A stretch of DNA of 64,000 bases from NCBI GenBank assembly GCA_034509735.1, contig JACGWO010000003.1:36664466-36728465 (forward strand), in the 5' to 3' direction. Under the pieces are notes generated by a model. It did not search any database and was not told where the DNA came from. It saw only the letters and a list, made by a program, of their open reading frames with translations. This document shows, in pieces, positions 36,986 to 48,355 of the stretch. Made by a program: the position numbers and the translations under genes. Each line of letters begins with the position of its first letter. Within the stretch, counting starts at the first letter, position 1. The stretch is from Sesamum alatum (lineage: Eukaryota; Streptophyta; Magnoliopsida; Lamiales; Pedaliaceae).

Positions 36986-39900
36986 ATGGGGGCATACGCC
37001 GGGCCAATTGAAACCCTAACCGAGCGTGCAGCGTTGATGAAAGAATCAATGCAGAAAACGCAGGCTATTACGGATAACATGGCGGCGATTCTCGGCTCCT
37101 TCGACCACCGCCTCTCCGCACTCGAGACCGCCATGCGCCCAACGCAGGCACTCGTCTTCTTTCAACTTCTCTCTGTGATTTGTAGTAAATATTGGTGTCG
37201 GAGATGAGTGCATGGAAATATTAGGTTAATTTTGTGGAATTTTTATTTTTTAAAGTCTAATTGATTTTGCGCTCTGTATTTCTTTTAGTTGAAAACGCAT
37301 TCGATAAGGAGGGCGCATGAGAACATCGACAAGACGCTCAAGTCTGCAGAGGCTATTCTTAGTCAATATGATCTCTCACGCAAGGTCCCGTCCTCTCCTT
37401 TTTTTTAAAAAAAAATTAAATAAATAAATACAAGTAAATGTCTGGCTAGTTGATGAGAAGAATGAGGCCCCAGCTTGGTTCGAATAGATTTTTGAGCCAG
37501 CTCGAGCTCAGAATGTGTGCTTGATAAATTTGAATTTGAATTTAGATATTACTCTGAGAGTCACCAGAAAGTCGTGAGCTATGCATCTCTAGTTCTAGTT
37601 TTGAGATGAAGTGCTGTTTGATTATCTTGATTACAATCATTCTCGCGATCATAAACACGTCAGTTAATTGAGGCAGAACACTTTGCATAAGATTTTCATA
37701 GACATCTTTGGTGGAAATGAATTTTGATTCCTGTATTACAAATTTACATCCTGTGTAAATGCAATATCAATTTCAGGCAGAGGCTAAACTCTTGAGGGGC
37801 CCTCATGAGGATTTGGAAAGTTACCTAGAAGCTGTAGATCAACTAAGGAGTATTGTCCGCTTCTTTAGCGGAAAGAAAGGCATTAAGAGTAGCATTGGGG
37901 TGGTCAACCATGCCAATAACTTAATTGGAAAGGCAGTAACAAAACTAGAAGAAGAATTACGACAGCTTCTCACTTTATACAGGTCTGCATTGTTTCTTTG
38001 ATTTATTTCCTCAGTTGTGCATGGCAAGCTTTATGGTCGTATCTAGTGCATATATGCATTTAGTGTTGGCCTTGTGTCTCTATCTTTTTATATACATGTT
38101 TACCTACCTACCTTTCATACCCAAGTTCTTGTTTTCCTTGAACATATGTATCATATCCAGGCTTGGGGTTTAGAAAACTCTTGCTGACTTCTCGTTTTGC
38201 ATTAGAAGTCTCTTTGACCTTGGTTTAGTACAAATGATCTCCCCTTGTGTTTAAGGTGAGTATTAGTTGATCAATCATAATTGAAGACTATTTTCGTGAC
38301 ATATACTCATGATTTTCTTCCATGAAATGTGTGATTAACTTATTGGGCTACTAAATAGAATTTCTTTTGGTTATGCTATCAGTTGATAACATGCATCAGT
38401 ATCTCCACTTTTAATCCTTTAAGAGTTTTTTCTCTCCGTGTTACGGTTCCCTAATAACAAATATTCCCTCGTGCATCACATCATATTTTTGACATGTCTA
38501 TGATTGTGCCAGTATGGCACAAATTTTGAAACATTATGCCCCATGATTAAATTTTTTCCTGCCTCTATTTTCTCCTTTGTGGCTATCAATCTCTGTCCAA
38601 TGGTTTCAGTATTTTGGCATCTATATAAGTCACTGGAATTTGGAGCCAATATGTTTTGCCTCTATTTATATCTAAAAGCCCCTTATGTTTGGACTTGGCG
38701 AAGATGTTGTGATATTTCATAGAAGGTTCAATTCAGACTTATGTTTGCCATAAAGCTGAAAATGGTGGTTGCATGAGGTCGTATATTTGACAAGCTATAA
38801 TGATTTTTTTGCGCCCAATCAGACATTTTGGAAAGTTGAGCGGTGTGATTTGTCCTAGATGATAAGGAAATGCCAGATTTTGTTTGGTCCTCATTTAACC
38901 TCAGGGGCCACTGGGATTTAAGCCAAACTTAGACTTTTGTTCATACTTGGACCAGAGTATCGATAGCTGCGCGGACTCAACTTTCTTCTTCTGAACGAAT
39001 TTGGAAGTTTGTACTCAGTTCAACACTGGGCTTTAAAGTTATGGTCGTTGGCTGTGAACTTCTTTTTGGAAGCCTCAATAGGCACCAACTTATATTTGCA
39101 CTTGTTGGTGTGTATTTGTGGGACTGGCATTAGTTTTATATTTGTTAAGAAACCAATAAGCTTATCTCCAATTAAATTTGTTATTTGCCTAATAAATTTG
39201 TGGTTAGCTTAAGCATGGTTCTTAACATGTTCAATCAATGAATTTATTCTAAAGTTTGTTCTTAGTCCGAACTTGCTATCTTACCAATGTTATTTCAGTT
39301 GGTCTAATATTTTTCGGTATGAGAATTGTGATTCTAACATGATTGTCAAGGTTAATTGTAGGTATAATTAAACTAAAAGATAATTTATCTGGCAAGTTTA
39401 TGTTTCTACGTATTTTCAGCAAACCCGTCGAACCTGATCGTCTTTTTGACTGCCTGCCAAACTCTATGAGGCCATCAACAGGATCACCTCGTGATAGTGA
39501 ATCAAATGGAAAGAAAGCATCTGAGCAACAAAATAAGGAAAGTGTTGTTTATCAACTTCCAACTCTAATTCCGGCTAGACTTCTGCCTTTACTACATGAG
39601 ATAGCTGAGCAAATGATTCAAGCCGGCCACCAACCGACAGTTGTCAATATATTCAGGTGGTCTTATAGATTTTTATTTGATTTTGATGTAGTTTTATAGG
39701 ATTGTATTATTACTGTTACGATCTGGAAAAGCTGTCTATATTGTTTGTGGGCAAGTTTTCAAGCATGGTAAGAGGATGACATATTCATAAATTTGGCATG
39801 TGGCCACATGAGATAGAAACTTATATTGTGATTACTTGCCATCTCATCTCTTCTCAATGAGAAAAATGATATGAGACGAGTTTGGATGAGGTGGAAATAT

Positions 39901-42900
39901 CTTTGAATTTATATTCATATATGAGTTAAAATTTAATGATTTAGTTGATATGATGTGTAAGAGATATTAGGTCAGAACGCAAAATATAATGATTGTAGTT
40001 GATGTAGTATTTCTTTTTTCTTTTAAGAATAGTGAAATGTGTTTGTAATATATTTTATAGAGATTATCACAAGCAATTGTATATCCAAACAGATAATATT
40101 TCGTGAGATGATGTAAGATGAGATGGGAAAATCCCATGAGCAAGCTCAACCTTAGTTTTAACTTCTCCACATCTTAGTCATGCTCCTTCCAACTAAGCTC
40201 AACCCACAGTTTAATTTAAAATTTTCAAGTTGTCTATCATATTAACCAATTTGGTTATTGATAGAGTGGAACTTCTAGATGCTGATTGTACATGGTTAGC
40301 ATGGTAAATATGAATATGATAAAAAATGAAGTACATTTCATTTAAATGTAACATCAAATAGAAAAAACATGATCAGTCAACTACAATAGATTAACTTTCT
40401 AAGAGATATTTGAATCATATAGCATAAGTGCTGCTGATGTTTTAAATGATGATCAGTTGGAAATGCGATGAATATACGAATGCAACAATTTAAGAAAAAA
40501 ACAAGCAAATGAGAAATAGGAAAACTGTTTTTTGTTAAGTCACCTTGTTAGAAAGAACTTCCATCCACTTATTAGTTTAGATAATTTGTGGCTAATGTAT
40601 TATGTTTTTTACTTGGATGTCCTTGGAGGCACCGAACATACATACCACTTGTTTGTTATTCTCGGATGTGTCCTGATGTTGTTGTTATCGCATTCATTCC
40701 TTTTAGGGAAGCTCGGTCTTCAGCACTAGAACAAACTCTTAGGAAACTAGGTGTTGAAAGGCTTGGTAAAGAGGATGTACAAAAGATGCAATGGGAAGTT
40801 CTAGAGGCAAAGATAGGAAACTGGATTCATTATATGAGAATTGCTGTAAGGGTTTATACACATTCTGGACTTTGCTTTTCATTTGCTTTCTAATTTCTTC
40901 TTTGACCTTACGTTATATTTGTATGGAACAGGTCAAGCTTTTGTTTGCTGGTGAAAAGAAAGTGTGTGATGCAATTTTTGTGGGTCATGATACTCTTAGG
41001 GATCAGTGTTTTGCTGATGTTACAGGAAATAGTGTATCTGTGCTTCTCAGTTTTGGAGACGCAATTGCTAAGAGCAAAAGATCACCTGAAAAGCTGTTTG
41101 TCCTCCTGGACATGTATGAGATAATGCGAGAACTTCAGTCAGAGGTATGAGGAAATTAGCTGTTCATAGATGTCATGAATCCCTGGTTCTTTTGGTTTAC
41201 GACATTCTTTTGCTTATGAATTTGTCTTTTCCTTCTTTCTCTTATTTGGCTCGAATGCAAAAAGATCTTACTGCAGGTGCATTTGTCCAGCATACCAAAA
41301 TGAAGCTTATAATAATTTCAAAATAATACTTTCCAGCTGCCACATTTTTCAAGAGACAGAGAAACAGTGTTAATGCTATTTGTTCCTTGTTTCAGTTAGC
41401 GGCAGCTGAACAACTGAACGCATTAACAAAACTGCATATTTTATTATCTGGGGTCAGCCACATGAATCCTCTGCTTCCACTCCCTTTGTATAGTTCCATA
41501 TCTGCATTTAAGACGTCTAATTGAAACTTTACTGACTGCCTATCTGTAACTACTCATCTTTGTACTAAAACTGCATTTTATGAGAACATTTCGCATCTAA
41601 CTGATTCCTTATATTCTTGTGTGGGGATGATCTCTCGACGACACTATATTAACAATCCCTTCTTTATATTCTATCCATTCACATAATGTTATCTGTAAAA
41701 GTATGATCATGAGATCTTGCCTGTATATCCTTGTCTTTGTGGGGCTCATAATTAATTTTAATAATCTTAGATGGCTACTTTGTGTTTTCTTTTTTCCCCT
41801 TTTCTTTGGTGTTTTAATTTATTACTGACATTGACAGATAGATACCATATTTGGAAGTAAATTTTGTGTTGAAATGCGAGAATCTTCTGTCAACCTCGCA
41901 AAACGTCTAGCTCAGACTGCTCAGGAAACCTTTGGTGATTTTGAGGAAGCAGTTGAAAAAGATGCCACAAAAACTGCTGTTCTTGATGGAACAGTCCATC
42001 CTTTGACCAGCTATGTGATTAATTATGTGAAATTTCTTTTTGAGTAAGTTTACCTTGGCCAGCTTCATGTCTTTGTCTTGATTATTTAGTATATGTATAT
42101 ATGGTCAATGGTGGCTTTTCTTCATCTAGCTTGTGGACCTGTATTTACAAGATAAAATTTTGTCCGGTCTGAAGTGAGTATATGAGTACAGTGTTTACCA
42201 TATTTTATTCTCCACATACATTTTAATAGTTTTATCTTCTTAGGCTGATTGAATGCTGTCATGCATACTTGCACAAGTTTGCTATATGAAGCTTTTGGTG
42301 ACTGCAATTTACATACCCTTATTCTCGTCTTGATACTTTCAGCTATCACTCAACTCTACAGCAACTCTTTAGAGAGTTTGATGATGGTGATGCAGAAAAA
42401 CATTTGGCATCTATAACAACAAGGATAATGCAGGCGCTTCAGAGTAATCTTGATGGAAAATCCAAGCAGTATAAAGATCCTGCTTTAACACAACTATTTC
42501 TGATGAACAATGTGCACTATATTGTAAGATCTGTGCGCAGGTATGTGATGCTTATATTATGCATGATCTACCCTTCAAACTTCAGAATAACAATTGAATT
42601 TCTTGATTTTTGTTATCAAGGTCAGAGGCAAAGGATCTACTAGGTGATGACTGGGTGCAAATACATAGACGAGTTGTGCAGCAGCATGCAAATCAGTACA
42701 AGAGGATTGCTTGGTCTAAGGTGTAATATCATTATCAGAAAAAAATTTGTTCATGCATATGCAGGATTTAATAATTATTGCCTTGTTAGGATTCACCCAA
42801 CTTCGATGCTAAGTGCAACCAATATCCTATGAGTTGAATCGATGTGGCATGTCCTTGTTCGTTTAATTTGTGATTGTCTTGTTCTACTCTTTCTTGTTAC

Positions 42901-44084
42901 AATAACCTATACTGTTCTACTCAATATGCAAGCTGCAATCGAATTCACATTAAAGTCCCTGTTACTCAAGATAAGTACATGTTAATATGTTATCCATTGC
43001 TTGCACCATTTATTTCCAAATGATGCGGAACATTGACGTCTCTGTTACTGAAACTATATTTAAAGCTGACTAATATCCTATGTTATTAAATATTTGCTTT
43101 GGATAGACAATCTTATATGATTTTTTCTTTTTTGGAAATTTATATCAGGCTTAATTGTTGAGCAATTTATGGTGCCTCACATTTTTGTTCTTATTTATCT
43201 TTTTTCTCTCTGGGCGGAAAGATTCAGCAGAAAATGGGGGAAGAAAAAGGAGGATCAGTGTTAGTTTAGCTCATTAAATAAGTTTCTCCACTTAGATTTT
43301 CTGATTTTTTTCCATTTTTTTTGTAAAGTGGAAAGGGGGAGCAGTAGTGGAAGCCTTGCTGTTCCCTGCTACGTTCAGACTCTCGTTTTCATTCGCCAAC
43401 GTATTTGATAACTGAACAACCAGCATGAACATTGGTGCTTCGATATAGCACCAAAGCCTGAGTTTTTATTGCTAGAAGCATGTTCTAGTTTCTCTAACTG
43501 TTTGATTTAAATTTAGTACAACCATCTAGCAAATTTCAACTATGTAGTACAGTAGTAGCTTCATCGCACCATATATACTTACAGTGTTTTCTTTTGCTGA
43601 AAAATTGCTATATGCAGATTCTTCAGTGTCTCACAATTCAGGGAGCTGGCCAGCCAGATGGTGGCAGCATAGCTGGTGTTTCCAGGCAAATGGTGAAGGA
43701 CAGGTTCAAAAACTTCAACTTGCTTTTTGAGGAGATTCATCAGAGGCAATCTCAATGGACCGTTCCAGACAGTGAGTTACGAGAGTCTCTGAGACTTGCA
43801 GTTGCCGAGGTCCTCCTGCCTGCATATAGGTCTTTCATTAGACGCTTCGGGTATCTATTCTCTTCCAATAGACTCCTAATTTTGTACATATTGATCTTCT
43901 TCTTATGGTTGACTCTTTCACTTCATCTGTGAGCTGATCAGAGTGCTTAAATTTAATTTGTCTTAGGCCTATGATTGAGGGTGGCAAAAATCCATCTAAG
44001 TACATCAGATATACTCCAGAAGATCTTGAAAGAATGCTGGCAGAGTTCTTTGAAGGAAAGACGTGGAACGAACCAAGGCGATAG
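36986..44084 (+). CDS. EXO70A1: EXO70A1-type exocyst subunit
   Basis: EXO70 is a subunit of the octameric exocyst, which tethers secretory vesicles to the plasma membrane; the A1 type serves polar growth and cell-wall deposition. Eleven exons: 36986-37147, 37289-37384, 37777-37982, 39420-39656, 40707-40845, 40932-41144, 41838-42043, 42343-42540, 42621-42720, 43618-43850 and 43967-44084. They sum to 1908 nt, 635 aa, close to the A1 family length of about 640. The phases all join. Recognisable blocks are AILGSFDHRLSALETAMRPTQ (split here: MRPTQ then LKTHSIRRAHENIDKTL), LRGPHEDLESYLEAVDQLR, VEPDRLFDCLPNS, KMQWEVLEAKIGNWIHYMRI, RSPEKLFVLLDMYEIMREL, LDGTVHPLTSYVINYVKFLF, LDGKSKQYKDPALTQLFLMN and SQWTVPDSELRESLRLAVAE. 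The end is EDLERMLAEFFEGKTWNEPRR. There is no membrane segment, as expected. Oddities: the first intron seems to use a GC donor (37148), and an in-frame 57-nt candidate exon lies at 41396-41452. Confidence 0.94.
41396..41452 (+). other. Candidate alternative exon within EXO70A1 intron 6
   Basis: A 57-nt open segment begins after a strong acceptor (tgttccttgtttcag) and ends before GT (41453-41454). It is phase 0 at both sides, so inclusion would add 19 residues (LAAAEQLNALTKLHILLSG) between LQSE and IDTIFGSK without a frameshift. The donor gtcagc is weak. The standard family sequence does not have this insert. Confidence 0.4.
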
Positions 44085-45084
44085 ATTCTTATGAACTACG
44101 AATTCGTGTATTATAAGTAAGATTCTACTTTAAATGTCATTCATGACCACATAACAAAATAAAATTCCTCCTCACTGCTCCCGTTTCCTGTACAGATGAA
44201 AGCCAAGTCTGGACTCCTCCCATCCGCGTCTGCAAACTCATTGGCTGGGCTGGGCGCAATCTCCTCTCCTCATATGGTTTGGAGATTTAGTACCATTCAT
44301 TATTTCTTATTTAAGCCTAGCCTGCAGCAAACCTGTGAATGTGTACCATGATTCACTCATCTCTTTTCCTTGTTTGTGGAAATACTTTTGAGGATAAAAG
44401 TTATTAATTTTATGTCAGAAGTTAATAGGAAGGTAGGACTTGAGAACATAAAAATGAAGGGTGCTCTTTGTCTTTGTAGGCCAGAAGTTAGAGAAATTAT
44501 AAATGGGTGCAGGTAAAGATTTATTATGAAATGGCAGAAGGTAGTAAAGAACAAAAGCATGACGCACACACCATCAAAAACCGAAAGAACCTTTTTTTCT
44601 ATCCGTCGTTTATTCAGCTGCCCATCTTTTGATTGTCACTCTCATCAGATGAAGCCAAAAGGAGATACTACACTCTTTAACAGCCCTGAAATTGAATTTG
44701 TTGTTATTTTTAAACTTCGTAGTAAATATTATTATACAGGAACATAATTAATCAATTGAGTTTGTTCAGATTTGCATCCAAAATTTGTTCTTGTTTTGTT
44801 AGGACTTTGTTGCAAAATAAAATGCTCGTTTCACCTTATTGGAATTTTTACTGCTGTGTTAGTGTCAACACCAACTTGTAATTGCTACGTATTTATAAAA
44901 AAAAAAATTAAAATATAACTGAAATGAACTATAATATAAAATTAGAGCTGCATTTATTAGAAAACAATTATTTAGTTAAATTATAATTTAAAAATAAAGC
45001 TACATATAAACAAAATATAACACCATATCGGGATAAAAGATGGCAAGGCACCCAATGACTAACCATTACCTACAAGTACAACTA
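44085..45084. other. EXO70A1 3' region and gene-free DNA
   Basis: The 3' UTR probably runs to about 44340. The rest is AT-rich, without a supported gene. Confidence 0.5.
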
Positions 45085-45093
45085 TTATAAATA

Positions 45094-45999
45094 GAATTAA
45101 ATACAATTTGCACCCATAAATTATGCATGTGGTCTCATTTACACCCCTAAAATATGAAAGGTAACAAAAATTTTCCTCACAAAATAACTTAACATTGACG
45201 TGACAAAAATACATTTCTCACTTACCCCTATACTTGTCATTTTACTTAATAAAGTATGCTTTAATATATCCCCCAAAACTGTTTTTATTGATTTAATTTT
45301 CTCAAACTTTATGTAAAAATAATACTTAAAATTTATAACTTTTTTATAGATTATGTAATACAAAAAATATTTACAAGTTCAATATATGCAAATATGTTTT
45401 ACAAATTAAATTATCTATGTCCAAAAAAAAAAAAAAACATGTTAATTAGTGTAAATACATAATGCATATAATTTATAAAAAAAATATGTTATACAACTTA
45501 AAATTTTATTTAATTACATGTACACATAATTAAAATATATCATATGATTACTCAAAAAATTATAGAATATTATACATTAATTATGTTATAGATTTGCATA
45601 TATATTTTACCATGTATATATATATATATTCGATGTAATTTTTTAAAATTGTATTGATAATTTATTTTTTTTAAATTTCAATATATATAACATCACAAAC
45701 AGAATTTATGTCAATTTTTAAACAATTATGTTATTAATATAAGAATTGTTAATGTGTAGAGTTTATTCAAATTTTATGTTGATTATAAAAATCATAAAGT
45801 TTGGGTAGTTTCATTTAAATAAAACTTTTATAAATTCAAATAATATTTTAGGGGATGATTGTAATAGACATACTTTAGGGGTGTAAATAATAAAGGTATT
45901 TTTGTCATAAAATAATTGGTCCATACCATGAGGGGTTATTTTATTGTATTTTATAGTGCACTTCATGCATAATTCAGGTGTGCAAAATGTATTTAACCC
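45094..45999. mobile_element. MULE-like MITE (906 bp) with exact 9-bp TSD
   Basis: Ends gaattaaatacaatttgcac and ...tgcaaaatgtatttaaccc are inverted repeats for about 35 bases (also atgcatg near each end). Both flanks are ttataaata (45085-45093 and 46000-46008). The interior is AT-rich and non-coding. Confidence 0.85.
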
Positions 46000-46011
46000 T
46001 TATAAATATTA

Positions 46012-46521
46012 GTGTTAATTCTACTTAGACTCATTCTAAAAGTACGAAATTACACTTCTTCTCAAAAAAGTTTTAAAATTATACTTACACTTTTTTAAAA
46101 AATTCTCCGTTTACACCTGGTAAACTCTCCTGTTAGGGTTTAGATAAAAAATGTTGACTTTAGTAAAAAAAATTACCTAAATTTCTAATTTTATCCCTTA
46201 TTAAGCATTCGCAAGTATATTTTGTACTTATAAAAGGATAAATAATATATATATATATATTTATATATAGAGTGAGGTTAATATAATTATATTTTTTTTC
46301 TTATAAGCACAAATTTATTATATGAGATATTAAATGAGGGGTAAAATTAAAAAATTATGTAATTTTTTTTTTCTAACGTCAGCATTCTCCATCCCAACAC
46401 CTACGAAAAGGGGTGAAGTGTAAATGGAGAAATTTTGGGGGGATGTAAGTGTAATTTTAGAATTTATTTGGGGCAAAGTGTAATTTTGTATTGTGAGAGG
46501 GGATTTAAATGTAATTAACCC
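46012..46521. mobile_element. MULE-like MITE (510 bp) with exact 9-bp TSD
   Basis: Left end gtgttaattctacttagact and right end ...aaatgtaattaaccc are imperfect inverted repeats. Both flanks are taatatta-type, exactly taaatatta (46003-46011 and 46522-46530). The left duplication overlaps the right duplication of the neighbouring MITE. Confidence 0.8.
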
Positions 46522-46530
46522 TAAATATTA

Positions 46531-46854
46531 TTATTCAATATTGATTTTACCTAATTTGTATAGATATTAATTAATTCCTTTGAATTGTATTTCCACAAAA
46601 TAATAAAAGGTAACTGACTAATGGAACCAATTATGTGATAAAGAATTAGGCACATTATTTTTTAATTATATGATAAAGAAAATAAAATTAAGTGATTAAT
46701 AGAAGTATAGAACCAATGTAACTCAATTTTGGCAGTGGAGGGAGTATTCTCATTATAAAATAGGAATAATTATGCTGGCACTCTTTTATAATTTAATATA
46801 ATTACATATAAATCTCAAATAATTTAAAAAATGATATTTAGTTATTTGAAATTT
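46531..46854. other. Gene-free AT-rich stretch
   Basis: No gene. 46763-46855 looks like the left end (ggaataattatgctggcact) of the MITE family seen at 35953-36705. Confidence 0.45.
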
Positions 46855-47220
46855 GCCCCCGTCAAATAAATAAATCCATTCTTAAGTCAAAATTCACTCA
46901 ATATATAGATATTACCAAAAAAATTAGATAAAAAGACATATTTACCCCCCAATTAATTTATTACTAACTTATCACAGGTCAAACAATTCCTTTTATGAAC
47001 AAACAACTTTTATACATCTTCACACGTTAACGTATATGATGAGATATATATATATTCACTTTAAAAGGGTTGTTTAGTCATAATGGATTTGTTTGACCTG
47101 CAATTAGTTAGTAATAAATCATTCGAGAGTAAATACCAATTCTCATTCAACTTTTTTATTAATATCAACAATTCGATTAACTTTAACTAACAATATAATT
47201 TATTTATTAGACGTAAACTA
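46855..47220. repeat. Palindromic MITE upstream of the first NHL gene
   Basis: Left arm to about 46995 (atttattactaacttatcac, aggtcaaacaatt) pairs with right arm from about 47085 (tttgacctgcaattagttag, taataaatc). The loop is near 47030. The core is shared with 10800-11217. Transcribed arms could fold into a long hairpin. Confidence 0.7.
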
Positions 47221-47557
47221 ATATAAAAAATAATAAATATAATTTTTCAAATCAAATGTAAGCAGTGTCGTCATCCCACTAAAATAAAATAAAAAAGTTA
47301 GGGCGACGGTTATGAATGGGTTGGCAAACAATGCCTTGACTGTCATCTTCTTGTAATTCACAGAATTCAAAAGAATCTGATTTTGAGTTTGGGCCATTTT
47401 CATCAATGGAGTATCTGAGACTGAGAGTGGACTCTAACCACAAAACAAGACCCCTCAAAAACCTGGGAAAACGACAAGAATTCCCTCCGCCTTCTCGCGG
47501 ACCTTTTCCCCCACGTGTGCGGCTGCTCTCCCACCCCCACCGTCGACTCCAACCCCC

Positions 47558-47566
47558 ATTTATAAC
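47558..47566 (+). promoter_or_regulatory. Possible TATA box of the first NHL gene
   Basis: ATTTATAAC lies 40-48 bases before the ATG at 47606. This is close, and would leave a very short leader. Confidence 0.35.
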
Positions 47567-47605
47567 GCCCAATTTCTCCCAAAACCCACCAACATTTACT
47601 TACCA

Positions 47606-48355
47606 ATGGCTTCCTCTTCCTCCTCAGCAAGCAATGAGGTGGTTGACCATCCAGTGGCGGCGCCACGCCGATGGCCGACTCCTCCGCCGCCTGCCCCAGT
47701 ACCCCATGCAGTTTACGTTGAGGAACTGTACAATGACCCAGCTCCTCGCCGGCACTTTCTGCGCCGCGAGATGTCCTTCGTCTGCCGTACCATCGCCTGG
47801 GGTCTGATTATTTGTCTTATGGCCGCCAGTTTTGCCGTCCTCATGTGGTTGATTTTCCACCCCGTTTTCCCCCGACTCCACGTGGCTTCCGCCACCTTGT
47901 CGACCGTCGTCACCACCAGCACTGATGTGGCGGCGGAGTGCAACATCACCTTCATCCTCGCCAACCCGAACCGCCATCTCACCGCCATTTATGATCGGAT
48001 GGAAATCTCCTTGCTCTATCCGTCCCGAGCAGTGCTGCTTTCACAAGATTACCCGCCGCCATTTTCGCAGCCGCAGAAAACCCGAACCATCATAGAGTCC
48101 GATCTCAGTTTCGATGGCGTTTATCTGGGAAGCGACGTGATGAAGGCCATGAAGCAAGATCTGGACCGCGGGAGTTTGAGCCTTGGAATTAGAATTCTTG
48201 CAATTGTGAGGTATAAGAGTGGGAAGTGGAAAACAAGGTCTCAGTTCATGAGGGCTTATTGTGGAGGTGTGAGTTTTGGGTTTACTTCAAGCAACAACCC
48301 TGGAAGTTTCTTGAATCCATACCAAGAATGCGAGGTTTATCTTTATTCAAAATGA
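47606..48355 (+). CDS. NHL: NDR1/HIN1-like (NHL) protein with LEA_2 domain
   Basis: NHL proteins are small single-pass membrane proteins, mostly of the plasma membrane, linked to pathogen response and senescence. Biochemical roles are largely unknown. This single-exon gene encodes 249 aa. Residues 1-58 are a Ser- and Pro-rich, basic cytosolic end (including TPPPPAPVP). One hydrophobic anchor (about 62-84, TIAWGLIICLMAASFAVLMW) follows, and the rest is an extracellular LEA_2-type domain. The family's NPNR motif occurs in FILANPNRHLTAIYDRMEIS. Acidic-Tyr VYVEELY precedes the anchor. Several Cys (near 132, 219 and 243) lie in the outer part. The start is the first ATG after the TATA-like box and has a good context (ccaatggc). 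It is more divergent than the other two NHL genes in the window. Confidence 0.88.
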   Translation: MASSSSSASNEVVDHPVAAPRRWPTPPPPAPVPHAVYVEELYNDPAPRRHFLRREMSFVCRTIAWGLIICLMAASFAVLMWLIFHPVFPRLHVASATLSTVVTTSTDVAAECNITFILANPNRHLTAIYDRMEISLLYPSRAVLLSQDYPPPFSQPQKTRTIIESDLSFDGVYLGSDVMKAMKQDLDRGSLSLGIRILAIVRYKSGKWKTRSQFMRAYCGGVSFGFTSSNNPGSFLNPYQECEVYLYSK

